Notes: generated by a model from the letters alone, not told the origin. A stretch of DNA of 64,000 nt from CAIVVT01 sp963757265 (GCA_963757265.1 CAVWRA010000006.1:2232001-2296000), one strand, 5' to 3'; shown: positions 19,371 to 28,565, counted from the first letter of the stretch. Translations and numbers: made by a program.

Positions 19371-20396
19371 ATGTCGCCGATGCTGTTGCTGGTCAGTTTC
19401 ATCATCGCCGTGGCGCTGGCGTTCGATTTTATCAACGGCTTCCACGACGCGGCGAACTCCGTGGCCACGGTCGTGTCCACGCGTGTCCTGACGCCGGCTC
19501 AAGCAGTCGTCTGGGCGGCCTTTTGGAACTTCGTCGCCGCGTTCAGCTTCGGGACCGGCGTTGCGAGCACGGTCGGGCAGGGCATGGTGAAACTCGAATA
19601 CGTCACGCCGCTGGTGATTCTGGCCGGGTTGAGCGGCGCGATCGTGTGGGACCTCATCACCTGGTGGTTCGGCATCCCGACCAGTTCCTCGCACGCGCTG
19701 ATGGGCGGTTACGCCGGGGCGGTGATAGCGCACGTCATTCACCTGAAGGGGTTTTCCCATGCGTTGGATGCGATCGTGTGGAAGGGTTGGATACTCACCA
19801 TTTTGTTTATCGTGGTCGCGCCGTTGCTCGGTCTGGTGCTGGCGCACGTGATGATGATCGCGGTCTACTGGCTGTTCCGGAATTCGAGTCCGCGCCTCAT
19901 GGATATTTACTTCCGCAAGTTGCAGCTCGTTTCAGCGGCGCTGCTGAGCTGGTCGCACGGTACCAACGACGCCCAGAAAACGATGGGCATCATCACCGGC
20001 GTGCTGGTTTCGGCCGGCTACCTGAAGCGTTTCGAGGTGCCGGTGATCGTGATCCTGGGCGCGCATGCGGCCATCGCCCTGGGGACGCTCTCGGGCGGCT
20101 GGCGCATCGTGCACACCATGGGCAGCCGCCTGACACGACTGAAGCCGCGTACCGGATTCTGCGCCGAGACGGCCGCGGCGCTGTCGATTCTGCTCGCCAC
20201 CCACCTGCGCTTGCCGGTTTCGACCACGCACGTCACGGCCGGCGCCATTACCGGCGTCGGTTCCATCCAGCGTTTCAAGGCGGTGCGCTGGGGCGTTGCG
20301 ACCGACATCGTGTGGGCCTGGATCCTGACCATCCCCGCGTCCGCCGTGGTGGGCTGGCTGTCCCTGACTGTTTTGGACCTTGCCACCGGAAATTAA
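19371..20396 (+). CDS. pit: PiT-family inorganic phosphate transporter
   Basis: 341 residues and about ten hydrophobic segments. The family signature appears twice, once near the N-terminus ('DFINGFHDAANSVATVVSTR') and once in the second half ('SHGTNDAQKTMGIITG'). The family moves phosphate or metal-phosphate across the inner membrane using the cation gradient. The length is typical of the short bacterial forms. It is co-transcribed with the DUF47 gene three bases upstream and shares its PHO-box-like control region. Confidence 0.92.
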   Translation: MSPMLLLVSFIIAVALAFDFINGFHDAANSVATVVSTRVLTPAQAVVWAAFWNFVAAFSFGTGVASTVGQGMVKLEYVTPLVILAGLSGAIVWDLITWWFGIPTSSSHALMGGYAGAVIAHVIHLKGFSHALDAIVWKGWILTILFIVVAPLLGLVLAHVMMIAVYWLFRNSSPRLMDIYFRKLQLVSAALLSWSHGTNDAQKTMGIITGVLVSAGYLKRFEVPVIVILGAHAAIALGTLSGGWRIVHTMGSRLTRLKPRTGFCAETAAALSILLATHLRLPVSTTHVTAGAITGVGSIQRFKAVRWGVATDIVWAWILTIPASAVVGWLSLTVLDLATGN

Positions 20397-20605
20397 GCCG
20401 CAAACAAGAGGCTGGACGACGATCCCCGGCGCAACGGTGGCGTTCCGGTTCCCGATGATTATCCGCCCACCGTGAACAACCGATGCCTGGGCGCCGGCAA
20501 GGCGCTCCCGAGTGACTTTCCGGCCGGGGAGTGGACGCGGGCATTCCGGCCATTGCGCGAATTGCCCCTCCGAGCTGGCGTCCGCCAGGTCTAGCAAGCG
20601 GATGT

Positions 20606-20619
20606 GGGGCATATGCCCC
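20606..20619. promoter_or_regulatory. Perfect palindrome, candidate activator site
   Basis: GGGGCATATGCCCC is a perfect 14-bp palindrome centred about 88 bp before the predicted start of the sigma-54 transcript. That is the normal distance for an upstream activating sequence of a bacterial enhancer-binding protein. No such regulator gene lies nearby. The rest of the 20397-20700 gap holds nothing else recognisable. Confidence 0.4.
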
Positions 20620-20673
20620 CTTAATCCGGAAAATCAATTCCTGTATCTACCGAGTTTTCAGCAATTCAAGAAA

Positions 20674-20688
20674 TGGCACGGGAATTGC
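20674..20688 (+). promoter_or_regulatory. Sigma-54 (-24/-12) promoter of ahbD
   Basis: TGGCACG (20674-20680), four bases, then TTGC (20685-20688) is a perfect match to the RpoN consensus TGGCACG-N4-TTGC. The -12 GC falls at 20687-20688, so transcription should begin at about 20700, at the first base of the ATG at 20701. There is no Shine-Dalgarno sequence before that ATG, so the message may be leaderless. Confidence 0.65.
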
Positions 20689-20700
20689 GGTGTTCTGGAC

Positions 20701-21912
20701 ATGAACCCTGCGGCGACTGTCCAAGCCCGCCCCCGGTTGGTTTTCTGGGAATTGACCACCGGCTGCAATTTACGCTGCATCCACTGCCGTGCCAGCGCGA
20801 CTGAACTGATGAGCCCGGACGACCTCTCCACCGGCGAATGCCTGCGCATTGTCGATGAATTGGCGCACTACGCTCCCCTGATCCTGGTGCTGAGCGGCGG
20901 CGAGCCGCTGTGGCGGCGCGACGTTTTCGAGATCGCCTCCCGCGCCAACCAGCGCGGCATCCGCGTGGCGCTGGCCACCAACGGCACGTTGATGGACGAA
21001 GCGATGGCTGAGCGCACCCGGGAGGCCGGGATCGCGCGCGTAGCGATCAGTCTGGATGGCGCGGACCGCGCCACGCACGACAGTTTCCGGGGCCACAATG
21101 GCGCCTTCGAGGCGGCTATGCGCGGCATCCGCTGCCTGCAGGATGTCGGCTTGTCGACGCAGATCAACACCACTGTTTCACGCCACAACGCGCACCAGCT
21201 TCCGGAGATGGTTGAGCTGGCCAAGAAACTGAAAGTAGACGCTTTCCATCTTTTCCTGCTGGTCCCGGTGGGGTGCGGATTGACGATCGCCGAGGACCAG
21301 TCGGTCAGCGCCGGGGATGCGGAACGGATCCTGAACTGGTACTACGACCGCAGCCTGGACAGCGGCATGGAGTTGAAGGCCACCTGCGCGCCGCAGTACT
21401 ATCGCATCGCCCGGCAACGACGCGCCGAATCGCGCCGCGCCGGCGAGGCCGTACCGGACCTGATGCTGCGCCCGCTGAAGGCCGCGGCCGCTGGACCGGG
21501 CGCAGGCGTTCCCGGAAGCCACGGCCAGGGCCACTCCGGAGGGCATCCGCACGGCCACCCGACGGACCTGAACCAGATGACGCGCGGGTGCCTGGCCGGT
21601 TCCGGGGTGTGCTTCATCTCGCACAAGGGAGTCGTCCAGCCTTGCGGGTATCTGCCGCTCGAGGCGGGCGACCTGCGCAAGCAGGGTTTTCGAGAGATTT
21701 GGGAAGACTCGAGGCTGTTCGCCGAGCTTCGCGACCCGGGCCAATTGGAAGGCAAGTGCGGCTGCTGTGAGTTCAAGCTGGTGTGCCTGGGCTGCCGTGC
21801 CCGGGCCTATGGAATGACCGGCAACTGGAAGGGCGAGGAGCCATTTTGCGTGTACGAACCGCGCAGCATGCGCGTGGCGGGAGAAGCGGGATGCCAGCCG
21901 GCACACAACTAG
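20701..21912 (+). CDS. ahbD: Radical SAM protein, probable AhbD-type haem b synthase
   Basis: 403 residues. AhbD-type enzymes decarboxylate Fe-coproporphyrin III to haem b in the sirohaem-dependent pathway. The SAM cluster motif is C22-x3-C26-x2-C29 ('TTGCNLRCIHCRAS'), followed by 'LSGGEPL' and 'ATNGTL'. The second half keeps the AhbD pattern: 'LNWYYDRS', 'KATCAPQYYRI', 'RGCLAGSGVCFISH', 'PCGYLPL' and a Cys-rich SPASM-like end (CGCCEFKLVCLGCRARAYG). An unusual Gly/His-rich insert (GSHGQGHSGGHPHGHP, about 272-287) may bind metal. The ATG at 20701 is chosen because it aligns with the family start. It overlaps the next gene by 22 bases. AhbD is the best match; another SPASM maturase is possible. 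Confidence 0.75.
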   Translation: MNPAATVQARPRLVFWELTTGCNLRCIHCRASATELMSPDDLSTGECLRIVDELAHYAPLILVLSGGEPLWRRDVFEIASRANQRGIRVALATNGTLMDEAMAERTREAGIARVAISLDGADRATHDSFRGHNGAFEAAMRGIRCLQDVGLSTQINTTVSRHNAHQLPEMVELAKKLKVDAFHLFLLVPVGCGLTIAEDQSVSAGDAERILNWYYDRSLDSGMELKATCAPQYYRIARQRRAESRRAGEAVPDLMLRPLKAAAAGPGAGVPGSHGQGHSGGHPHGHPTDLNQMTRGCLAGSGVCFISHKGVVQPCGYLPLEAGDLRKQGFREIWEDSRLFAELRDPGQLEGKCGCCEFKLVCLGCRARAYGMTGNWKGEEPFCVYEPRSMRVAGEAGCQPAHN

Positions 21913-22214
21913 CGGGCCCGGCGGGGCAGCGGCACGCCTGCGCGGCAGAGGCCGCGGCCGAGCGTCACGTGTTCGTGGTGTGCGACGGCGAATCGTGCCA
22001 TGACGCGGGATCGAGCGAACTTCTCGGCATGCTGCGCGGGCGCTCGCCGGAGCACGACGCCCGGCACGATGTGCGCGTGAGCGCCTCGCGTTGTCTGGGG
22101 CGCTGCACCATGGCGCCGGCCATGGTGGAGGACGGACGCTTCCTGGGCTGGGTCAGCCTGCGCCGCCTGAAAATTGAATTGATGCGTTTAGGGCTGTTCC
22201 AGTCCGCTGCTTGA
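21891..22214 (+). CDS. Thioredoxin-like [2Fe-2S] ferredoxin-domain protein
   Basis: About 107 residues from the ATG at 21891, which has GGGAGAAG upstream. The four ligands follow the NuoE-like pattern: C-x-G-x-S-C ('VVCDGESCHDAGS') and C-x3-C ('SRCLGRCTMAP'). It probably carries one [2Fe-2S] cluster. The start overlaps the end of the radical SAM gene by 22 bases, so the two are translated together and it may supply electrons to that enzyme or handle its product. That role is inference. Confidence 0.7.
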   Translation: MPAGTQLAGPAGQRHACAAEAAAERHVFVVCDGESCHDAGSSELLGMLRGRSPEHDARHDVRVSASRCLGRCTMAPAMVEDGRFLGWVSLRRLKIELMRLGLFQSAA

Positions 22215-22355
22215 GCGGGATGGGCCGCGCGACGGTCGGGCGGCCAGGGCCGCGAGGCCGGAATCGAGCCCGCGCACCGATATGCGATTCGCACCCGGTT
22301 GCGGCGCAGCCGCCAGCAGATCGTCCGGCAGTTGAAGCCGGGAGGGAATCCCACG

Positions 22356-23399
22356 TCACTTTTTTGAGCCGGGGGGCTTTCCGGCCTGGGGCGCCGGCGG
22401 CGAGGGCTTGGCCGCTTGGGGCTTGGGGAAAGCGACCATTGTGACCTGGGGTTTGGGCGCGGTGGAGGACGCCGCGGGCGCCGGGGGCGAGGGTTTGGCC
22501 GCCGGGGGCGAGGGCTTGGCCGCCGGGGGCGAGGGCTTGGTCGCCTGGGGCTTGGGCGCGGCGGACGATGCCGCGGGCGCGGCCCCGCCAGCGGCCGCCG
22601 GTTTGGCGCCTGCACTTGACGGCGCGGGGGCCGGCGTTGCGCCTGATTTTGATTGCGGCGCGGCCGGCGCGGCCTGGGGCAGGTATTGGACGATGACCGA
22701 GACCCGGCGGTTGGCCGGGTCGTCCGGCTCGGCCTTGTTGCGCAACTGGCGGTCGGCGAAGCCCCGCACCTGCGCAATCTTGTCCATGGGGATGCCGCAC
22801 TCCTGAAAGACATGCCGGGCGGTGTTGGCCCGATCGGCCGACAGCTCCCAGTTGCTGTAGCCGGTGACCGAGGCGTAGGGCCGGGCGTCGGTGTGCCCCT
22901 CCAGCAGCAGCTTATTGGGCAGCGATTTCAGCTGGCCGGCCAGCGTGCGCAGGATCTCCTCCCCGCGTGGAGAGAGCTTGGCACTGCCGCTATCGAAGAA
23001 CAGCCCCTTTTCGGTCTCCAGCAGTTCAATGCGCAGCCCTTCCTCGGTGACTGTGACGGTGACGTTGTTCTTGAGCAGGTCGAACTTGGGCAACTGGTGC
23101 ATGACCTGCTCAATGCGGTCCTTCAGCTTGGCCATGTCGTCGGGTTTCACCATCAGCCCTTCGCCCTTGCCGCTGAGCGTCGTGCCGGGCAGTTTGCCGG
23201 TGCCGGTGGGGTCCTGGAAATAGGCCTGCACGGCTTGCTTGACGTTTTCGCTGGAACTGACCAGCCACAGCACGATGAACAAGGCCATCAGCGCGGTGAC
23301 AAAGTCCGCGTAGGCCACTTTCCAGGCGCCGCCGTGATGGCCGGCGTGGCCCTTGCGGCGGCGGACCACGATGATGGGCGCTGCTGGTTGGCCATCCAT
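22356..23399 (-). CDS. motB: Flagellar/stator motor protein MotB with OmpA-like domain
   Basis: 347 residues from the ATG at 23399 (MDGQPAAPIIVVRRRK). One transmembrane helix, 'YADFVTALMALFIVLWLV', holds the conserved proton-channel Asp. A linker and an OmpA/MotB peptidoglycan-binding domain follow (about 130-255: 'FDSGSAKLSPRGEEILRTLA', 'GHTDARPY', 'NWELSADRAN', 'NRRVSVIV'). The last about 90 residues are a low-complexity Ala/Pro/Lys tail with a repeated PSPPAAK unit, unusual for MotB. It anchors the stator to peptidoglycan. It follows motA by 29 bases on the same strand. No other flagellar gene is in the window. Confidence 0.92.
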   Translation of the reverse strand: MDGQPAAPIIVVRRRKGHAGHHGGAWKVAYADFVTALMALFIVLWLVSSSENVKQAVQAYFQDPTGTGKLPGTTLSGKGEGLMVKPDDMAKLKDRIEQVMHQLPKFDLLKNNVTVTVTEEGLRIELLETEKGLFFDSGSAKLSPRGEEILRTLAGQLKSLPNKLLLEGHTDARPYASVTGYSNWELSADRANTARHVFQECGIPMDKIAQVRGFADRQLRNKAEPDDPANRRVSVIVQYLPQAAPAAPQSKSGATPAPAPSSAGAKPAAAGGAAPAASSAAPKPQATKPSPPAAKPSPPAAKPSPPAPAASSTAPKPQVTMVAFPKPQAAKPSPPAPQAGKPPGSKK

Positions 23400-23428
23400 G
23401 CTGAACTTCTCTCCCGGTGCGCCGCCGG

Positions 23429-24325
23429 TTAAGCCGCCGCCGCCGGCGGAGCGGCTTCGCTCCGCGCTTCGCTGCGTGCACCGCGAATCATCGCTTCGGT
23501 CTCCTTGAAGGTTGGCCGGACCGCGGTGGGTATCGAGCGCCGCGCGAATTCCACGGCCAACTGCGGGGCCATACCCTTGATGAAAGCCAGCGTGGCCATG
23601 CGCAGGAATTGCAGGTATTTGCTTTCGGCGTCGATCCGTTTGGACAGGCTCGAGGAGAGCGGTCCGACCACGCCGTAACACAACAGGATGCCCAGAAACG
23701 TGCCCACCAACGCCGAGGCGACCTTGTGGCCGATCTCCTCCGGCGGGCCTCCGATGGCGCCCATGGTGATGCACACGCCCAGCACGGCGGCAACGATGCC
23801 CAGGCCCGGCAGGGCGTCGGCGACCGTGGTGAGGGCGGCCACCGGGACCGAGTGCTCCTCGTGCTGGACGTCCAGGTCCAGCTCCATCAACTGGTCGAGC
23901 TCGAAGGGGCCCACGCCGGCCGAGATCGCCATGCGGACCGTATCGCAGAAGAATTCCAGGGCGTTGTGATCAGCCAGAAACCGGGGGTACTTGGAGAATA
24001 CGGCGCTCTTGGCCGGATCATCGACGTCGGCCTCCAATCGCGCCATGCCGTTCTTGCGCGCGAAGACGAAGACATCATTCAACATCTTCAGTTGTTCAAG
24101 GTAGAAGTTCTGGTCCAGCCGGCTGGGCTTCAGGTTGTCCAGCAGGCCCTTCATGATCGCCATGACTACGGGCAGCGGATTGGCGATCAGCAACGTACCG
24201 GCGGCCGCGCCACCGATGATCAGCAACTCGGCCGGCTGGAGCAGCACCATCAGGTTCCCGTGCTCCATCAGGTAACCGCCGATGATAGCGCCAAAAACAA
24301 TAACGATTCCGATGATCGCGAACAT
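23429..24325 (-). CDS. motA: Flagellar/stator motor protein MotA
   Basis: 298 residues and four membrane helices: two near the N-terminus (MFAIIGIVIVFGAIIGGYL; 'LLIIGGAAAGTLLIA') and two around 170-230 ('ALPGLGIVAAVLGVCITMG'; 'ALVGTFLGILLCYGVVGPL'). A cytoplasmic loop and tail touch the rotor. The prolines following the last two helices match those needed for torque generation. It forms the ion-conducting stator with MotB, encoded just downstream. The short Ala-rich C-terminus is unremarkable. Confidence 0.93.
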   Translation of the reverse strand: MFAIIGIVIVFGAIIGGYLMEHGNLMVLLQPAELLIIGGAAAGTLLIANPLPVVMAIMKGLLDNLKPSRLDQNFYLEQLKMLNDVFVFARKNGMARLEADVDDPAKSAVFSKYPRFLADHNALEFFCDTVRMAISAGVGPFELDQLMELDLDVQHEEHSVPVAALTTVADALPGLGIVAAVLGVCITMGAIGGPPEEIGHKVASALVGTFLGILLCYGVVGPLSSSLSKRIDAESKYLQFLRMATLAFIKGMAPQLAVEFARRSIPTAVRPTFKETEAMIRGARSEARSEAAPPAAAA

Positions 24326-24487
24326 GAATCACCCAATCGCGACGGGGAGATTCCCGCGCGTCTAAGTGTCTGTATCGTCAATCCGGGGAGCTTTCTTGAA
24401 CCTTCGTCCGGCGAGCGCAGCGCGGGGGCGAGAATCAACTGCGGCGGAGTGCCGGTGAAGGCGGCAGGCTAAACTGGGTGTTTGAGG

Positions 24488-25768
24488 ATGTTACGGCCCT
24501 TGGAACGGGATGCCAGACGCGGCGCGCGCGTGACTAACGGCCCGGCGGCGGCGCTGCACGCGTTGCTGGAGCAGCCGTGCGTGCAGTCGGCGGCGCGGTG
24601 GTTTGGCGCCGAACGACGCTGGATCGACGACGTGCAGCTCCAAATCTGCCGGATTCCAGCGCCGACGTTCTTCGAACAGCGGCGGGCCGAATGGGTTCGG
24701 GGCGCACTCGCGGGCGTAGGCTGGGAGGCGCGCATCGACCGCGCCGGCAACGTGACGGCGCAACTGCCTGCTGCGCCGGCCGCCGGGCCGCTGGTGGCCC
24801 TCACGGCGCATCTGGATACAGTCCTGGCGCCTCAATCGGCCGAGGATATCCACGTCGACGGGCGCGGGCGGCTGACCGGGCCGGGCGTTTCCGACAACGG
24901 GGCGGGACTGGCCGCTTTGTTCGCCCTGGCGCGCGCGTTCAGCGAGTTGCGGCCGTTCGGCGAATCCGGCCGGCAATTGCTGCTGGTGGCCAACGTGGGC
25001 GAGGAGGGCGAGGGCAACCTGAGCGGCATGCGCTACCTGTGCCGGCAGTCTCACCTGGCGCCGCGGATCCGGTCCTTTCTGGTTCTCGACGGTCCCTCGA
25101 CAGAGCACTTTACGGCCGAGGCGCTGGCCTGCCGGCGTTACGAGATTGTCATCAGCGGCCCGGGCGGCCATAGCTGGAGCGACTTCGGGACGGCCAATCC
25201 GGTGCACGCGCTGAGCCGCGCCATCGCCTCGTTTGCGGACGTTCACGCGCCGCGCGCCACGGCCGGCGAGCAGGGGCGCTTCTCCTTCAACTTCGGAGTC
25301 GTCGATGGAGGCACGACGGTAAACGCCATTCCGTCCTCCGCGCGGGCCAAGGTGGACCTGCGCTCGGAGGTGCCGGAGCTGCTGGAGGCCCTTTCGGTGG
25401 CGCTCGGGACGGCGCTCGAGGAGGCGGTGCTGAGCGAGAATGAGCGCGCCACGGGCGGCCGGATCGCAGGCCGGCGCAAGGAGACGGGCAGCCGGCCGGG
25501 CGGGCGCCTGGACGGGAATTCCAGCCTGCTCGGATTTATCCGGGCGGCGGACGCGGAGGCGGGGCTGCGCTCGACGCCCGATTGCGCCTCCACGGACGCC
25601 AACATCCCACTCTCACTGGGCCTGCCCGCGCTCTCCATCGGCGCCGGCGGGGAGGGCGGCGGGGCACACACTCCCGCGGAGTGGTACAGCCCCGAGGGGC
25701 GCGAGAGCGGCCTCCGCAGAATCCTCTTCATGCTGGGCCTGATGCTGGCGGAGGCCCACGCGGAGTGA
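24488..25768 (+). CDS. M20-family metallopeptidase
   Basis: 426 residues from the ATG at 24488 (TTG at 24482 or a GTG at 24530 are alternatives). Metal-site motifs of the M20 di-zinc peptidases are present: 'LTAHLDTVLAP', 'GVSDNGAGLAALFALARAF', 'NVGEEGEGNLSGMRY' and a final 'GGGAHTPAEW'. A dimerisation-domain 'GPGGHSW' is also visible. The family hydrolyses small peptides or acyl-amino acids in the cytoplasm; PepT-like peptidases are the nearest pattern. The gene is divergent from motA. Its TGA stop overlaps the GTG start of the exporter gene by four bases, suggesting that the products act together. Confidence 0.85.
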   Translation: MLRPLERDARRGARVTNGPAAALHALLEQPCVQSAARWFGAERRWIDDVQLQICRIPAPTFFEQRRAEWVRGALAGVGWEARIDRAGNVTAQLPAAPAAGPLVALTAHLDTVLAPQSAEDIHVDGRGRLTGPGVSDNGAGLAALFALARAFSELRPFGESGRQLLLVANVGEEGEGNLSGMRYLCRQSHLAPRIRSFLVLDGPSTEHFTAEALACRRYEIVISGPGGHSWSDFGTANPVHALSRAIASFADVHAPRATAGEQGRFSFNFGVVDGGTTVNAIPSSARAKVDLRSEVPELLEALSVALGTALEEAVLSENERATGGRIAGRRKETGSRPGGRLDGNSSLLGFIRAADAEAGLRSTPDCASTDANIPLSLGLPALSIGAGGEGGGAHTPAEWYSPEGRESGLRRILFMLGLMLAEAHAE

Positions 25769-26679
25769 CCGGCGTGGCGACCTCCCGGCGTCTGGGCGCC
25801 GATCTGATCCTGGTGTTCGTCTCGTTCCTCTGGGGCGTGACGTTTGTGGTCGTGAAGTCGGCGCTGGCCGACGCCTCGGCGCTGGTTTTCCTGGCCGCGC
25901 GGTTCAGCATCGCCACGCTGCTGCTGGCGGGCCTGTTCCGCTTCCGCCCGGGCTCGCTGAACGGGTTCCGGGCCGAGTGGCGGGGCGGCGCGATTTGCGG
26001 CTGCTTCCTGTTTCTGGGCTATGCCCTCCAAACCGTGGGGCTGCTCACCACCAGCGCCTCGAAGTCCGCTTTCCTCACCGGGCTGTTCATTGTTTTCGTG
26101 CCGATCCTGTCTTCCGGGCTGCATCGGCGCGCGCCCGGCTGGATCGAGTGGACCGGCGCGGCGCTGGCCATCGGCGGTACGGCGCTGCTGACAATGGAAC
26201 CGTCCACCGGCTTCCGCCTATCCTTAGGCGACCTGCTCACCATCGGCTGTGCCTGCGCCTTTTCGGCGCACATCGTCGCGGTGGCGCATTTCAGTACGGC
26301 GCGCAACCACGAGGCGCTGACGCTGTGGCAGATCCTGAGCGTGGCTGCGCTGGCCGTGGCCGGTTGCCGGTGGATCGAGGCGCCGCGGCTGGTGTGGACG
26401 CCCCGGCTGTGGCTGGCCCTGCTTGTAACTGCAGTGTTTGCCACAGCCGTCTGTTTCGCGCTGTATACTTGGGCACAGGCCCGCACCAGCGCCACCCACG
26501 CCTCTCTGATCTTCGCCCTGGAACCCGTTTTCGCCGCCCTGACGGCGTGGATCTGGTCCGGCGAGAGCTGGAGCGCACGGAAGCTCATGGGCGCAGGCTT
26601 GATTCTCGCGGCCATCATTTTCGTGGAATTGAAACCCTCTTTGGGGCAAACTCATCCACAGAGTCAGGCGGGCGCGTGA
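25765..26679 (+). CDS. EamA/DMT-family transporter
   Basis: 304 residues from the GTG at 25765, in a GTGA overlap with the peptidase stop. There are ten hydrophobic segments in two EamA repeats, with the family-typical 'FVSFLWGVTFVVVKSAL' at the N-terminus and 'FALEPVFAALTAWIWSGE' in the second repeat. Members move amino acids, nucleotides or other small metabolites. Coupling with the peptidase suggests export of a hydrolysis product, but the substrate is unknown. Confidence 0.87.
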   Translation: MTGVATSRRLGADLILVFVSFLWGVTFVVVKSALADASALVFLAARFSIATLLLAGLFRFRPGSLNGFRAEWRGGAICGCFLFLGYALQTVGLLTTSASKSAFLTGLFIVFVPILSSGLHRRAPGWIEWTGAALAIGGTALLTMEPSTGFRLSLGDLLTIGCACAFSAHIVAVAHFSTARNHEALTLWQILSVAALAVAGCRWIEAPRLVWTPRLWLALLVTAVFATAVCFALYTWAQARTSATHASLIFALEPVFAALTAWIWSGESWSARKLMGAGLILAAIIFVELKPSLGQTHPQSQAGA

Positions 26680-26754
26680 CGTTTTGGGAAGTCAGAACGT
26701 CGCAATAATAGGAAGATAGAGAGACAGATCCTCGAAGGTATCCGACAAAACACT

Positions 26755-28341
26755 ATGAGCTGGCTAGAACGATTCCGCCGGCAGAAGCTCCCAACGGTGA
26801 GCCTGCTGGTGTTCACACTGTGCACCGTCATTGTCATGGGCGCCCTGATGACTCAGGGGCTGCATGCGGCGCGAGGACAGGCCGCGGCGCCCGACGCGGC
26901 CCCACTGACCATCCCTCCGATCCACAAGCTGGACAACGAATTCGTGAAGATCGCCAAGGCGATCGAGCCCTCGGTGGTTTATATTTCCACCGATTGGAAG
27001 CCGAAACAGGTTTCGAACCGGAAAAAGGGCGCTCCCCAGGGCGACGAGCAGGGCGACGACGACATGGACCTGTTCCACCGCTTCTTCGGTGACCAGGCCC
27101 CGTTCCAAACTCCGCCTAATCAGAAGCAGGAAGGATCCGGCTCCGGTTTTGTCGTGGATAAGAGCGGCTACATCCTCACCAATCTGCACGTGGTGGACAA
27201 CGCCGATCACATCAAAGTCAAGCTGGCCGGCGATCCGAAAGAGTATAAGGCCAGGCTGATCGGCTCGGACGTCGAAACCGACGTCGCCATCATCAAGATC
27301 GAGGCCGGCCGTCCCCTGACTCCGGTGCGGATCGCCAATTCCGATGGCGTGCAGGTCGGCGACTGGGCGATTGCCGTGGGCGCGCCCTTCGGCCTGGAGA
27401 CCTCGGTCACGGCGGGCATCATCAGCGCGCTGGGCCGGGATATCGCGCAGCAGTTCCAGCGCTTTATCCAGACCGACGCGGCGATCAATCCGGGCAATTC
27501 GGGCGGCCCGCTGCTGAACTACAACGGCGAGGTCATCGGCATCAATACGATGATTGCCACGCGCAGCGGCGGCTATGAGGGCATCGGCTTCGCCCTGCCC
27601 ATCAACATCGCCGCCCGTGCCTACAATTCCATTATCGAGACCGGACGCGTGGTCCGCGGCTCGATTGGCATCTCGTTCCCGCGCACCCAGAAAACGGAGG
27701 AGCTGAAGGCCTACGGTTACGACCACGGTGTGGTGGTCGAGAAGGTGACGCCGGGCGGACCGGCCGCCACGGGCGGGATCAAGTCCGAAGACATCGTCCT
27801 GTCGCTGGATGGCAAGCCGGTGAAGGACGGCGACGACCTGGTGGCGCGGATTGCCGCCATGCCGGTGGGCCAAAAACTCACGCTGTCGATCGATCGCGAC
27901 GGGCAGAAGATGGATAAACAGCTCGTCATCGGCGACCGCGAGAAGGTATTCAAAGACGACCCGCGCTTTGCCGGGCGGCGGCCTCAAATGACCGAACCCG
28001 ACGACAAAACCGAAAACACGTCGGTGCGTTTCGGGATCGGCATCCGCGGGCTGGGCGAAGAGTTGCACAAGGAGTTGGGGTCTGACGAACCCAACGGCGT
28101 GCAGGTGACCACCGTCGAGGAGGATTCCTTCGCCGACCAGATCGGCATCAAGGAGAAGGACGTCATCACGTCCATTGACCGGCATCCGGTCAGCAGTTTC
28201 GAGGACGTCAAGAGGATCCAGTCGGCGCTGAAGCCCGGCGATCCGGTGGCGTTTCGAGTGCTGCGCCAGTTGCCGGGCACCACGCGCGGGCAGTTGACCT
28301 GGACGCCGCTGCACCTGAGCGGCACGCTGCCCAACGAGTAG
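26755..28341 (+). CDS. Do-like HtrA/DegP periplasmic serine protease
   Basis: 528 residues. An uncleaved or signal-type membrane helix (about 14-33) is followed by a trypsin-like domain with the triad H145 (TNLHVVDN), D176 (ETDVAII) and S249 (GNSGGP). Two PDZ domains follow (about 300-390 and 425-520; 'GGIKSEDIVLSLDGKPV' and 'IGIKEKDVITSIDRHPV'). It degrades or refolds damaged envelope proteins. The start follows a 75-bp gap after the exporter gene, so it may have its own promoter. Length and domain order match DegP/DegQ. Confidence 0.92.
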   Translation: MSWLERFRRQKLPTVSLLVFTLCTVIVMGALMTQGLHAARGQAAAPDAAPLTIPPIHKLDNEFVKIAKAIEPSVVYISTDWKPKQVSNRKKGAPQGDEQGDDDMDLFHRFFGDQAPFQTPPNQKQEGSGSGFVVDKSGYILTNLHVVDNADHIKVKLAGDPKEYKARLIGSDVETDVAIIKIEAGRPLTPVRIANSDGVQVGDWAIAVGAPFGLETSVTAGIISALGRDIAQQFQRFIQTDAAINPGNSGGPLLNYNGEVIGINTMIATRSGGYEGIGFALPINIAARAYNSIIETGRVVRGSIGISFPRTQKTEELKAYGYDHGVVVEKVTPGGPAATGGIKSEDIVLSLDGKPVKDGDDLVARIAAMPVGQKLTLSIDRDGQKMDKQLVIGDREKVFKDDPRFAGRRPQMTEPDDKTENTSVRFGIGIRGLGEELHKELGSDEPNGVQVTTVEEDSFADQIGIKEKDVITSIDRHPVSSFEDVKRIQSALKPGDPVAFRVLRQLPGTTRGQLTWTPLHLSGTLPNE

Positions 28342-28565
28342 GCTCCGTACACCGCGGCTTGGCGCGCTCCCCGATCCGGCAGGGACCGGGGAGCTCCAGG
28401 CGGCTGCGGTGGACGCACCGGCCGGCCGCGGAGCCTTCAAGGGCCCGCGGCGGCCATCCGGGCCGGCATTCCTGACCTGCGTCGGAGGATTGAGCGGGGA
28501 CCTTCCACCGCGAAGTGGTGCTCCGCGCGAGGCTTTCAGAGCGTCCGTTTGATAGACTGGCATTC

